Shown piece by piece: positions 16,793 to 26,400 of a DNA stretch of 64,000 nt (position 1 is its first letter; each line of letters begins with the position of its first letter). The stretch lies in NCBI GenBank assembly GCA_001603035.1, contig LVAS01000059.1, positions 124,001 through 188,000 on the forward strand, in the 5' to 3' direction. A program made the position numbers and the translations under genes. The stretch is from Clostridiales bacterium Firm_13. Its GTDB lineage: Bacteria > Bacillota > Clostridia > Saccharofermentanales > Saccharofermentanaceae. The notes under the pieces were generated by a model. The model had not been told where the DNA came from, searched no databases, and saw nothing but the letters and a program-made list of their open reading frames with translations.

Positions 16793-17530
16793 CTATTCTT
16801 TCTCCCCATCGCCGTAATCATATTGAATTGTCCGTCGCATCCGAAGAAACGGCAAGCCGGAAGGGGTGGTCTCATTCCAGGATAAGGGGAAATTCCGGTG
16901 CATTCCGCACGCAAACGCGATCGGAACGGACAAGAGATCGGAAGCCTCCTTAACGATGGAGGACGACAGAAGAATCTCATCCGGAGTCGTTTCCTCAAGA
17001 AGATTCGTATTGTCGACAAGACCGGTGATCGGAAGTCTTGACGCAAGGGAGAGCTCGCGAGCCATTTGCGCGATTTTGGGTGCGTCCGACGTGAAAGGAC
17101 GCAGCGTATTCACCACCATGAATACACGATAGGAGACAGAAGAAAACCGTGTGTGCATACTGGAAAGTATACGAGCTCCCAAGTCTTCTCCCCCGATATC
17201 GAGAACGGCCATCGTATCCTCATCGTCAAAAACAGAGAATACTTCGCCGGAGACCGAAGGGACGTCGACATTCGTATTCGCGTAATTCGGCGCGATCAAT
17301 CGGATGTTCTCCTTCTCCAGGACCTTGTTGGCGTCTGCGGAACGGAAAAAAGGATTGACGATGTCCATGTCCGCTAAAAGTATCTTTCGCTCCGGACAAA
17401 GGCGCCTGAGTAGGCAGGCAAAATTCACGGAAACCTCGGACTTTCCGCTTCCGTATGCTCCGACAAAAACGTAGATACGGGGCGCCTCGGAGCCGGTAAA
17501 AGAAGTCCACGGATTCGCGGATATGACCAT
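16793..17530 (-). CDS. MinD/ParA-like P-loop ATPase
   Basis: 245 residues from ATG at 17528-17530, preferred because AAAGGA precedes it; an in-frame ATG 75 bp upstream would add a stretch that does not look coding. Walker A is GAYGSGKSE (~residues 23-31), DMDIVNPFF (~53-61) fits the deviant switch region, and AVLDIGGEDLG (~108-118) is Walker B-like. C-terminal: LPITGLVDNTNLLEETTP. Its partners in the operon are a Tim44-like and an SPFH protein, so a membrane-linked ATPase function is inferred. Confidence 0.78.
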   Translation of the reverse strand: MVISANPWTSFTGSEAPRIYVFVGAYGSGKSEVSVNFACLLRRLCPERKILLADMDIVNPFFRSADANKVLEKENIRLIAPNYANTNVDVPSVSGEVFSVFDDEDTMAVLDIGGEDLGARILSSMHTRFSSVSYRVFMVVNTLRPFTSDAPKIAQMARELSLASRLPITGLVDNTNLLEETTPDEILLSSSIVKEASDLLSVPIAFACGMHRNFPLSWNETTPSGLPFLRMRRTIQYDYGDGEKE

Positions 17531-17675
17531 AATGAGAGGTCCTTTCTTGCCGATATGACATTGACGGATTCCTGCGCGTGTAATTAAATAGTAGTTGTCG
17601 GGCAAAGCACAATGTTGCCCCTCGAGTATTTAGAATAACAAACTGTTTTCGATACGTACAGGAGGAAACTGGAGA

Positions 17676-17858
17676 ATGTTCTCATTTTTAAGGCGCCCCC
17701 GGCAAACTGAACTCACCGAAGTCGAACCAATTCCGGTCGCCGGAATCGATCCCGTTATTCTCGCTGTGATTGCTGCGGCCGTGACTCGTTTTCGCGAAGC
17801 GGACGCGACGGTGATTCCCGAGTCGGGATTCATCGTTCGCCGAATTCGCAGAGTCTGA
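17676..17858 (+). CDS. Small protein resembling the C-terminal tail of OadG-like sodium-pump subunits
   Basis: 60 residues, preceded by AGGAGG and GGAG. After a proline-containing linker it reads DPVILAVIAAAVTRFREAD, then SGFIVRRIRRV. A helix of the type P-x-L/V-x-A-V-I-A-A-A followed by F-x-V-R-R-I-R-R ends many OadG-like proteins and small proteins linked to biotin-dependent decarboxylases. No decarboxylase genes are nearby, and there is no membrane segment, so this is only a resemblance. Confidence 0.55.
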   Translation: MFSFLRRPRQTELTEVEPIPVAGIDPVILAVIAAAVTRFREADATVIPESGFIVRRIRRV

Positions 17859-17895
17859 TTCATTCACCGTATGCCTTCGACGTGTCGCGAAAGAT

Positions 17896-17934
17896 AAGGA
17901 GCCGAAAGCCGCTTAACAGCGCTTTCTTTTTGTT
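17896..17934 (+). promoter_or_regulatory. Shine-Dalgarno separated from the apgM start codon by a hairpin
   Basis: AAGGAG (17896-17901) is 33 nt before the ATG, too far for normal initiation. Between them lies a hairpin: GAAAGC (17904-17909), one bulged C, GC, loop TTAACA, GC, GCTTTC (17921-17926), then TTTTTGTT and ATG. With the hairpin folded out, the Shine-Dalgarno is 10 nt from the ATG. The same hairpin plus T run could equally be a weak terminator of the preceding small gene. Confidence 0.55.
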
Positions 17935-19176
17935 ATGAAGTATTTCATTCTGCTCGGAGACGGGATGGCCGATCGGCCGATTCCGGAATTGTCCGGCCAA
18001 ACCCCGCTTGAAGCGGCGGCTACTCCCTATATGGATCAATTAGCATGCAAATCCGTCTGCGGAATGGTGCAGACGGTTCCCGAAGGTGTCGAACCCGGAA
18101 GCGGTCCCGCAAACATGTCGGTCATGGGTTATGACCCGCGTGTCTATTACACCGGCAGATCTCCTCTTGAGGCGTTAAGTCTCGGGATTCGGATGCGTTC
18201 GACGGATATGGCTTTTCGATGCAATCTCGTCAGTCTCGACGGTAACGGAGATACGTATGAAGAGTTGACGATGCTGGACTATTCGGCGGGAGAAATCTCT
18301 ACGGAGGAAGCCGCCGCCTTGATCAAATCGATCGAGGAGACGCTTTCCGAAGAGGATCTGCACTTCTTCGCCGGGAAAAGTTATCGTCACTGTATGATTT
18401 GGGATAAAGGCCCGGGCGGTACGACGTTAACGCCGCCGCACGATATTTCCGGACGACCGATCAAAGAGTATCTCCCGAAAGGCGAAGGAGCCGAGAGAAT
18501 TCTTTGCCTGATGAAGGAGTCCCGAGCGGTTCTTAAGAATCACCCCGTCAATGTCCGTCGGAGAGAGCGGGGACTTCATACGGCCGATTCGATCTGGCTT
18601 TGGGGACAAGGTACCCGACCTTCGATGGCGGACTTTACCGAGAAATACAAAAAACGCGGCGCGGTTATCTCCGCCGTGGATCTGTTATTTGGTCTGGGGC
18701 ATTGTTCGGGCCTGGAAGTCATTGAAGTCGAAGGCGCGACGGGGACACTTGACACAAATTTCTCTGGGAAAGCGGCGGCCGCGATTCGCGGGTTCGAACG
18801 CGGTCTCGACTACATCTATCTTCATGTCGAGGCGCCGGACGAGTGCGGACATCACGGTGATATCGAAGGGAAAGTGTATTCGATCGAAAAAATTGATTCC
18901 GATATTCTCGGTCCTGTCCTCCATTATCTTGAACACAATCGTGAGACGACCGGCGAAGAATATCGAATTCTTATTCTTCCCGATCATCCGACGCCGATAT
19001 CGATTCGGACGCACAGTAACGATCCGGTTCCCTTCTGTCTCTTTTCGAGCGATACCCCGATCGACGGCCCGTCAAGCTATTGCGAAAGGGCTGCGGAAAC
19101 GACGCCTTGGCGCTATTCCTCGGGACCGGATCTGTTTGCCACTTTTATCGGCGATCGCGCGATTCTCGCAAAGTAA
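17935..19176 (+). CDS. apgM: Cofactor-independent phosphoglycerate mutase, archaeal type
   Basis: 413 residues, typical of the ApgM family rather than GpmI (~510). It starts MKYFILLGDGMADRP, with the metal-binding Asp; GSGPANMSVMGYDP carries the catalytic Ser; EAPDECGHHGD and LPDHPTPISIRTHS give the remaining metal ligands. It interconverts 3- and 2-phosphoglycerate in glycolysis. The ATG directly follows a T run, and no Shine-Dalgarno is in the usual place (see the hairpin entry). Convergent with mutS2. Confidence 0.93.
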   Translation: MKYFILLGDGMADRPIPELSGQTPLEAAATPYMDQLACKSVCGMVQTVPEGVEPGSGPANMSVMGYDPRVYYTGRSPLEALSLGIRMRSTDMAFRCNLVSLDGNGDTYEELTMLDYSAGEISTEEAAALIKSIEETLSEEDLHFFAGKSYRHCMIWDKGPGGTTLTPPHDISGRPIKEYLPKGEGAERILCLMKESRAVLKNHPVNVRRRERGLHTADSIWLWGQGTRPSMADFTEKYKKRGAVISAVDLLFGLGHCSGLEVIEVEGATGTLDTNFSGKAAAAIRGFERGLDYIYLHVEAPDECGHHGDIEGKVYSIEKIDSDILGPVLHYLEHNRETTGEEYRILILPDHPTPISIRTHSNDPVPFCLFSSDTPIDGPSSYCERAAETTPWRYSSGPDLFATFIGDRAILAK

Positions 19177-19220
19177 GGCGCAAGGGATCCGCTTGATACC
19201 GGAATTTCGTAGCGCAAGAT

Positions 19221-19241
19221 GCCGAACTTCTACAGTTCGGC
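19221..19241. other. Hairpin spanning the mutS2 stop codon
   Basis: GCCGAACT and AGTTCGGC form an 8-bp stem with a 5-nt loop that holds the mutS2 stop (19230-19232). No T run follows on either side, so it is not a standard terminator; it may protect 3' ends of the convergent apgM and mutS2 mRNAs. Confidence 0.45.
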
Positions 19242-21677
19242 GATCGTCACTCCGTCTTCTCCTTCGCCGAAGGTGCCGAGTCTAAAACGCCGGACGCGAG
19301 GATCTTGCCGCAGGAACTGAGAGACGGCAGAACGAAGAGCACCCGTCCCTTTTCCGTGGACAATACGCACCGTTGCCATCCCGCTTAACGTACAATCGTC
19401 AAGATATCGGTCCAACACGGGGATCGCTTCGTCAACGGTCATCCCCAGAAGTTGAATCTCAGGGAGAATCGTGGACGACTTATTCGTTCTAGTCGTCGAG
19501 CCGTAAATGGGGGGATTGGGAGCGGACCGCGCGTTGCCTTTTTTGGATGGCTTCGTCTTCTCTTTTATCGCCTGCTCATCGGGAATACGAAGATCTGCCG
19601 CTTTGACGTTGACACGCATGGACCCGGCTTGCAATACGCAGACGCCGCGGTTGTCCGGCCCCTTTACTACGGTTCCTACCACATCAAAGGAAGGCGCGTA
19701 ATAGAATCCGCCGACGCGAACCTCATCCGGCTTTTCACCCGGATGCGAAGCGGGGCCTTGGGTCTTGGTCTCCGCAGATAAATCAGAGAGACCGGCACGC
19801 AGATTCTGACGGATTCTTAGGATTTTCTCTTCCGAATCGCGCTTGTTCTTCTCCTTCTCGGCCAATCGCAATTCTCTCAGTAACCGATCGGCTTCCTCCA
19901 ACGCCTCGTCAAGAAGCTCGCGTTTCTCTTCTCTCGCCTGCGCAAGGATGGCGGCTCTCTTTGCTTCCGTCAATTCGCGTTCTTTCCGAAGAAGTTCTTC
20001 CTGCTCTCGGGCATGATCCCGAATTTCTCGAATCTCCTTTTTGAGTTTCTCACTTTCGCGGTTATTCTGCTCCGCCGACGAAAGCAATTCTTCGAACCGC
20101 AATCCTTCCTCCGACAGAAGAGTCTGCGCCGAAGAAATAATATCGTCCGGTAACCCAAGTTTACGGGAGATTAGGAACGCGTTGCTTACGCCGGGCAGTC
20201 CGATCAGGAGCCGGTAGGTCGGCGACAACGTGTCCGCGTCAAATTCGCAGCAGGCGTTCTCAACCCCTTCGGTCTCGATCGCGTAGCCTTTGAGCTCTTT
20301 GTAATGCGTAGTCGCAACGGTGACCGCACCCTGCCGACGTAAATGGTCAAGGATTGCAATCGCCAATGCCGCGCCTTCGGAAGGATCGGTTCCGGAGCCG
20401 AGTTCATCAACTAATACCAGGCTGGAATCACCGGCTTCATGCAGTATCTCGACGAGATTTCTCATATGTGAAGAAAATGTCGAGAGGCTTTGCTCAATGC
20501 TTTGCTCATCTCCGATATCCGCCAAAACGCGGCGAAAAACAGACACTTCCGAATGGTCGAGTGCCGGAATCTGAAGCCCTGCCATTGCCATCAAAGAGAA
20601 CAATCCGCATGTCTTTAAAGAAACGGTTTTGCCTCCTGTGTTCGGTCCGGTTATGACAAGTGTGCGATATTGCGATCCGATCATAAAGTCAATCGGCACG
20701 ACTCGTTCCTTCGGAATGAGCGGATGTCGCGCCTTACGCAGATGGATTCTGCCTTCATCATTCAGAATCGGACGGCTGCCCCGCATTTGAAGAGAAAGAT
20801 TCGCTTTGGCACTCAAAAAATCGATCTCGGACAAGAAATGAAAATCCTGTTCAAGGAGATCCGCATTCTTCGAAACTTCTTCGGATAATCGCGCGAGTAT
20901 TTTCTCGATCTCCTCTTTCTCCTCGGAAAGAAGTTCACGGATTCGGTTATTCGCTTCAACAACGGCCATCGGTTCAATAAAGACGGTCTGTCCTGACGAA
21001 GACGTATCGTGCACGATGCCGGGAATCTCCCCTCGTTTCTCTGATTTAACCGGAACAACATACCTCTCCCCGCGCAAGGTCACCAATTGCTCTTGTAACG
21101 CAGATGCGTGATTGCGAATAATTGAATCGAGCGTATCCCGGACCTTTCCCTGCAATTCACGTATCTTTCTTCTTAATCGGTACAATTCATCGCTGGCGCG
21201 ATCATTGATCTCTTCTTCCGAAAGAATGCAAAAAGAGATATCCTTCTCGAGTTTGGGGATCGGTCGAACCGCGCGAATTCGGATAAAGAGCTCATCGTCG
21301 GCCTTCGCTTCGACTTCGTGTGCGACAGATAAAACGCGCTCGGAAGCGCGAAGAAAGGCGGCAACAGAAAGAAGTGCCTTCTGCGTAAGCCTCGCACCGG
21401 CGGCCGCCATCGAGATCGAAGGTCGAATGTCGAAGAGACCGGAAAGCGGAAGCTGTCCTTGCGACAAGAGGTAACGAACCGCATCGTCCGTTTCTTTCTG
21501 TCTTAACTCGGCGAGTTTGACATCCGAAGTCGGCAAAAGCGATTCGCAAAGCTCTTTTCCGCCTGCGCTTTTGGCTTTCGTGGTCAGTATCGAACGGATT
21601 TTATCGTATTCAAGAACACGAAGAGAGCGGCCGTCAAGAAGGCTCTTTCTCTCTTCTTCTTCAAAAGTCGTATACAT
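19230..21677 (-). CDS. mutS2: Endonuclease MutS2 / ribosome-collision factor
   Basis: 815 residues. The MutS core domain and ATPase are visible: TGPNTGGKTVSLKTCGLFSLMAMAG (Walker A, ~residues 340-365), SSLVLVDELGSGTDPSEGAALA (Walker B) and ATTHYKELK. A long charged coiled coil follows (~520-640), then a KOW-like part, and a C-terminal Smr nuclease domain (LLGMTVDEAIPVLDRYL...VRIVHGKGTGALR). It lacks the MutS mismatch-recognition domain. MutS2 restrains recombination and in Bacillus rescues collided ribosomes. It is the last gene of the uvrB-dnaE-pfkA-pgsA-mutS2 run. Confidence 0.96.
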   Translation of the reverse strand: MYTTFEEEERKSLLDGRSLRVLEYDKIRSILTTKAKSAGGKELCESLLPTSDVKLAELRQKETDDAVRYLLSQGQLPLSGLFDIRPSISMAAAGARLTQKALLSVAAFLRASERVLSVAHEVEAKADDELFIRIRAVRPIPKLEKDISFCILSEEEINDRASDELYRLRRKIRELQGKVRDTLDSIIRNHASALQEQLVTLRGERYVVPVKSEKRGEIPGIVHDTSSSGQTVFIEPMAVVEANNRIRELLSEEKEEIEKILARLSEEVSKNADLLEQDFHFLSEIDFLSAKANLSLQMRGSRPILNDEGRIHLRKARHPLIPKERVVPIDFMIGSQYRTLVITGPNTGGKTVSLKTCGLFSLMAMAGLQIPALDHSEVSVFRRVLADIGDEQSIEQSLSTFSSHMRNLVEILHEAGDSSLVLVDELGSGTDPSEGAALAIAILDHLRRQGAVTVATTHYKELKGYAIETEGVENACCEFDADTLSPTYRLLIGLPGVSNAFLISRKLGLPDDIISSAQTLLSEEGLRFEELLSSAEQNNRESEKLKKEIREIRDHAREQEELLRKERELTEAKRAAILAQAREEKRELLDEALEEADRLLRELRLAEKEKNKRDSEEKILRIRQNLRAGLSDLSAETKTQGPASHPGEKPDEVRVGGFYYAPSFDVVGTVVKGPDNRGVCVLQAGSMRVNVKAADLRIPDEQAIKEKTKPSKKGNARSAPNPPIYGSTTRTNKSSTILPEIQLLGMTVDEAIPVLDRYLDDCTLSGMATVRIVHGKGTGALRSAVSQFLRQDPRVRRFRLGTFGEGEDGVTIAEL

Positions 21678-21688
21678 ACAAATTACCC

Positions 21689-22303
21689 TTATTGATTATC
21701 TCCGGGCTTCTGCGGTACTTCCTCGACGCCTTTTTTCCGGAAGGATTCGGCATCTTTCACGAGCGTAATTCCATATCGGACAGTCGCGTAGGTCGACATA
21801 AGCACAGGAGGGACAAAGATGAAGTCGATCCAGTATCGGCATTCGTACGGCACAAAAAACACAGCGGAGAGCGAGATGACAAAGAGTACCGTCGATACTT
21901 TGCCGTACCATTTGGAATAGACGACAACGCTCTTCTTCTGGAGAAGATACGCACCGCCGAGAAGCATAAGAACTTCTTTGACAATAATAAACACGACGAC
22001 CCAGAGCGGCAGTCGGCCGATCAGGAAAAGCATAAACGCAGCAGTAAACTGGAAGAGCTTATCCACAAAGGGGTCATAAATCTTCCCGAAATCCGAAACC
22101 TGATTATAACGGCGCGCAATAAAACCGTCGGCGGCATCCGTAAGCCAGATGGCGACAAAAAAGCAGAACGCCGTGATACTGTATGTCCGTCCCAGTTGAT
22201 CGGGGCGTCCGCTCAGATAGATAAAAATCGCCATAACCGGAATTGCACAAAGGCGCACGGTCGTAAGGATGTTCGGAATCGTCCATGTTAACTTTAACTT
22301 CAT
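21689..22303 (-). CDS. pgsA: CDP-diacylglycerol-glycerol-3-phosphate 3-phosphatidyltransferase
   Basis: 204 residues with four or more membrane segments. The CDP-alcohol phosphotransferase signature D-x2-DG-x2-AR-x8-G-x3-D-x3-D is complete: DAADGFIARRYNQVSDFG followed by KIYDPFVD (~residues 55-81). N-terminal TIPNILTTVRLCAIPVM is typical of PgsA. It makes phosphatidylglycerol phosphate in the membrane. It sits 7 bp after pfkA and 11 bp before mutS2. Confidence 0.95.
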   Translation of the reverse strand: MKLKLTWTIPNILTTVRLCAIPVMAIFIYLSGRPDQLGRTYSITAFCFFVAIWLTDAADGFIARRYNQVSDFGKIYDPFVDKLFQFTAAFMLFLIGRLPLWVVVFIIVKEVLMLLGGAYLLQKKSVVVYSKWYGKVSTVLFVISLSAVFFVPYECRYWIDFIFVPPVLMSTYATVRYGITLVKDAESFRKKGVEEVPQKPGDNQ

Positions 22304-22310
22304 GTTGCAC

Positions 22311-23363
22311 TCACGAAAGTATCTTTGCTCGTTCCATCTCCGCTTCGGAAATCGTCTTGGTCATTTTGAGACCTTCCTCGATATCGACATCGGTGATCCG
22401 GCCGTCTTTAAAAATCACAAGTCGGTTCAGCCGGCCGCTGTTGATACACTCAACCGCATGCACGCCCATAAGACTTGCCATGGTTCTGTCTCGCAACGTC
22501 GGGCTTCCGCCGCGCTGAAGGTGGCCGAGAATCGTCGGTCGCGACTCGATGCCTGTCGCCTCCTCAATTCTCTCGGCTATGTCAGTCGCCTTCCCCGCAC
22601 CTTCGGCGACAATGACAATATAGTGGTGTTTTCCGGCGTTTCTTCCGTCGAGAATGAGCTTGACGACATCCGTATCGAAATCATACGGATGCTCCGGAAT
22701 CAAAACAACCTCCGCACCGGTCGCAATCCCGACATTCAGCGCGATATACCCCGCCCGGCGTCCCATGACCTCGATAACACTGCATCTTTCATGCGAAGAC
22801 GCCGTATCCCGAAGCTTATCAATCGCCTCCATCGCGGTGTTCATCGCGGTGTCGTACCCGATCGTGTATTCGGTCGACGCGATATCGTTATCGATCGTCC
22901 CGGGAAGTCCGATAACCGGAATCCCGATTCTTGCCAGATCGCGCGCCCCGCGATAGGACCCGTCTCCTCCGATTACGACAAGGACGTCAATCCCGAAAAC
23001 CTTACACATCTTCGCACCTTTCAAAACTCCCTCGGGAGTCTCAAAAGTCTTCGACCGCGCCGTCATCAAAAAGGTTCCGCCGCGCTGGAGCTTCTCGGAT
23101 ACCTCTCTCTTGGTGATCTCTTCGATTTCACCTTTCCAAAGGCCGTGAAAGCCGCGCGTCACACCGAAAACACGATACCCGTAGTGCGCGCCCGCTCTCG
23201 CAACCGCACGGATTGTCGCGTTCATCCCGGGCGCGTCACCTCCGCTTGTAAGGACGCCGATCCCGCGGACCGGAGGAACCTGTGACTGCGGCACATTATC
23301 GTAGTTTTGCGCGATCATACTCTTAAGATTAGGAAGATTGGTGGCACTATATTCATCCAGCAT
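22311..23363 (-). CDS. pfkA: ATP-dependent 6-phosphofructokinase
   Basis: 350 residues, longer than the ~320 of standard PfkA because of a ~32-residue N-terminal extension (MLDEYSATNLPNLKSM...). The extension is supported by AGGAG before the ATG. The core shows GVLTSGGDAPGMNA, GGDGSYRGA (Gly where PPi-type enzymes have Asp, so ATP is expected), PGTIDNDI with the catalytic Asp, and EVMGRRAGYIAL. It phosphorylates fructose 6-phosphate. It has a -10 box of its own upstream. Confidence 0.96.
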   Translation of the reverse strand: MLDEYSATNLPNLKSMIAQNYDNVPQSQVPPVRGIGVLTSGGDAPGMNATIRAVARAGAHYGYRVFGVTRGFHGLWKGEIEEITKREVSEKLQRGGTFLMTARSKTFETPEGVLKGAKMCKVFGIDVLVVIGGDGSYRGARDLARIGIPVIGLPGTIDNDIASTEYTIGYDTAMNTAMEAIDKLRDTASSHERCSVIEVMGRRAGYIALNVGIATGAEVVLIPEHPYDFDTDVVKLILDGRNAGKHHYIVIVAEGAGKATDIAERIEEATGIESRPTILGHLQRGGSPTLRDRTMASLMGVHAVECINSGRLNRLVIFKDGRITDVDIEEGLKMTKTISEAEMERAKILS

Positions 23364-23380
23364 AGAATCTCACTCCTGTC

Positions 23381-23431
23381 ATATCCGAAGGATATTCCGG
23401 GCATCCCGGCAAAAAACTAAAATTCATTATA
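23381..23431 (-). promoter_or_regulatory. Candidate pfkA promoter -10 box and leader hairpins
   Basis: A TATAAT (23426-23431, minus strand) without a convincing -35 lies between dnaE and pfkA. The leader then has two small perfect hairpins, CCGGG-ATG-CCCGG (23397-23409) and ATATCC-TTC-GGATAT (23381-23395), just before the ribosome site. They could modulate pfkA translation. Confidence 0.4.
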
Positions 23432-23460
23432 CAGGTTGGCGAAGAAAAGAAAAAGCAAAT

Positions 23461-26400
23461 TCAGAAAATCGCCATGTTATCACTTCCACAAATTCCGGAC
23501 AATTCACGCAGCACTTCACTGTCGGAATCGACAGAGTAGATTGCGGGCAAGGTTATCCGCTGTCGCGATTCCGAGAGGAAAAGCACCACCGGCATTTCGC
23601 CGTGAAAATATTGAAGCGCGGCAAGAATTCGCCGATAACCCGCATCCTCGGCGGTGCCTTGATAGCGGATACAGAGCCTTGGCACGGTAGGAGGTGCGGA
23701 ATGCGCTTCTGAGGCGGCCTCGGGCGTCTCAGAGGCGACCTCGGGCGCTTCTCGCGATTCCGTCGGGGCATCTGCGCCGTGAGAAGCGGAGGCTGTCGGT
23801 CGGGCTGATTCTGCCTTCTTGTCGGAATTGGCTTTGGGTTCCCCCGCAAATCGTCGAAACGCACCGCGATTACGCGCCGGAGGCAGATCAGAATAAGGTG
23901 CCTCCTTTCGGATCTCCGCGATACTCTCGGCGATCAACTTGGGCGCCTCATCTTCCTTGATGCTCACGCGCCCGCGAATCAGAAGGACACGATTATTCTG
24001 AAGGATCGGGGCATACTGCTTCAGTGTTTGCGGAAAGACGATCACCTCGTAACTTCCCATAATATCTTCCATCTGAAGAAAGGCCATCATCTCTTGCTTC
24101 TTCGTCGTCTTTGTCGTGCGCCCGAGAAGAATTCCCGCCATTGTCACCGTATCCTGGTCCGACAAAATCCGCTCCGCCATAAACTCTTCTTCTCCGGACA
24201 CAGAGAGAAATGCGGAACTGTCGGTATCGGCGCAGGAAGCGATCGCCTCCTTGTATTCTTCCAAAGGATGGCCCGAGACGTATAAGCCTAACATCTCTTT
24301 TTCGAGAGCGAGTTTTTCGGAAAGGCCGAACTCCTCTACCGGAGGATATTCCGGTTCCGCAAGTGTCGGATCCTCTTCCCCGGCAAAACCGAACAGAGAG
24401 AGTTGGCCTTCCATCCGGTTCTTGCGTGAATTGGACAACATTTGCAAATAAGGATCAAGGGCGGCAAGGAGGCGTGCGCGCGGAATCCCGAAGCAGTCGA
24501 GAGCGGATGCCTGAATCAGCGACTCAATCATTTTGCGGTTGATGTCGTATGTGAGGACACGTCTCAAAAAATCGCCGTAAGAACGATATTGCCCGACGGT
24601 ATCTCTCTCGGCGACGATCTGTGCGATCGCGCCTTCGCCGACATTCTTCACGGCTGACAGTCCGATACGAATGCGTTTATCCCCCTCCGTCGAAAACCTC
24701 GTACGACTGCAATTGATGTCCGGCGGCAATACCGATACGCCGACTCTCTTACAACATGCGACATACCAGGCGGTCTGGCTCAAATTGCCGCGGAAACTGT
24801 TGAGAAGCGCCGCCATAAACTCGGTCGGATAATGCAATTTGAGATAAGCGGTGTAGTACCCGACGACGGCGTAGGCGGCCGCGTGTGACTTGTTGAATGC
24901 GTACCCCGCGAACTGTGCGACATCGTTAAAGATCTTAACGGCGACCTGCTCCGGTACCCCTCTTCGGATTGCCCCGTCAACTTCCCTGTCCAGTTCATCT
25001 TTCCCGCCGTATAGAAAGAGCGTCCGATACATCTCCATCATTTGACTGTTCTTCTTGGACATCGCCCGTCGGATATTGTCTGATTGGCCCATCGAAAAAC
25101 CCGCGACATCCCGAACGATCTGCATGGCCTGTTCCTGATAAACCAAGCATCCGTACGTGACATTGAGGATCGGTTCCAACAAGGGATGGTCGTATCGAAT
25201 GGATGACTTATCGTGACGCGCCTTGACATATTGCGGAATCTGCTCCATCGGGCCCGGGCGGTACAGCGAAATCCCCGCAATAATATCCTCGATCGACTCC
25301 GGATTCAGTTCTGTCATAAACGAAGTCATCCCGGCACTTTCAAGCTGAAAAACGCCCTCTGTCTCTCCCCTTCCGATCAGAGCGAATACGTCCGGTTCAT
25401 CCAGCGGTATGGAATCGTAATCGATGGTAATACCACGATTCTCGAAGACCATCTCGGCCGTGTCCCGCATCACGGTTAATGTTCTTAATCCGAGAAAGTC
25501 AAATTTCAGAAGGCCGATCGCCTCCACATTGTTCTTGGCAAACTGTACAACGATCGATTCGTCGTTTCGAGAAAGCGGAGCCAGATCCGTCAGCGGGCAG
25601 CCGGAGATGACGACTCCGGCCGCATGCGTCGACGCATGTCGGGGCATCCCCTCGAAAAGGAGTGCCGTGTCGATCACTTCACGCGAAGGCGCATCCTGGT
25701 CATACATCTTCTTTAAGTCCGGCGATAACGTTAGCGCGGTCGATATCTTCATGCCCGGCGCAAACGGGATCATCTTGGCCAATTTATCACTGTCCGAGTA
25801 CGGTAACTCCAAAGCGCGGGCAACGTCGCGCACACAGGCGCGCGCGGCGAGCGTACCGAAAGTAATAACCTGAGCGACGCGATCCGACCCGTACTTTCTC
25901 GTTACATAATCGATCACTTCCTGCCGCCGTTCATAACAGAAATCAACGTCAAAGTCGGGCATGCTAACTCTTTCGCTGTTCAGGAAACGTTCGAAAATCA
26001 AGTTGTATCGAATCGGATCAATATTCGTGATCGAGAGAACATACGCTACCAAAGATCCCGCGCCGGAACCTCTTCCCGGTCCGACCATAATTTCGTGGTC
26101 ACGGGCATACTTGATGAAGTCCCAAACGATCAGGTAATAATCCGTATACCCCATATCGGAGATTACTTTGAGTTCATACTGCAATCTCTCGTTATATTTT
26201 CTTCGAATCGAATCATCTTCCATCCCGTCGAGACGGCGTTTCAGGCCGGCATCCGCCAAAGAACGGAGGAAAGCAGTGTGATCGTCGAATTCCTCGGGGA
26301 TTTCGAAAACGGGGAGATGAATCTTATCAAAGGTATATCCCGCTTGGCAGCGCTTTGCGATCTCAACCGTGTTATCAATCGCCGACGGGATATGCGGAAA

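Noticed and set aside
22269-23285. A 338-codon plus-strand frame
   Set aside because: Antisense shadow of pfkA; its text is rich in Arg/His and matches no family.
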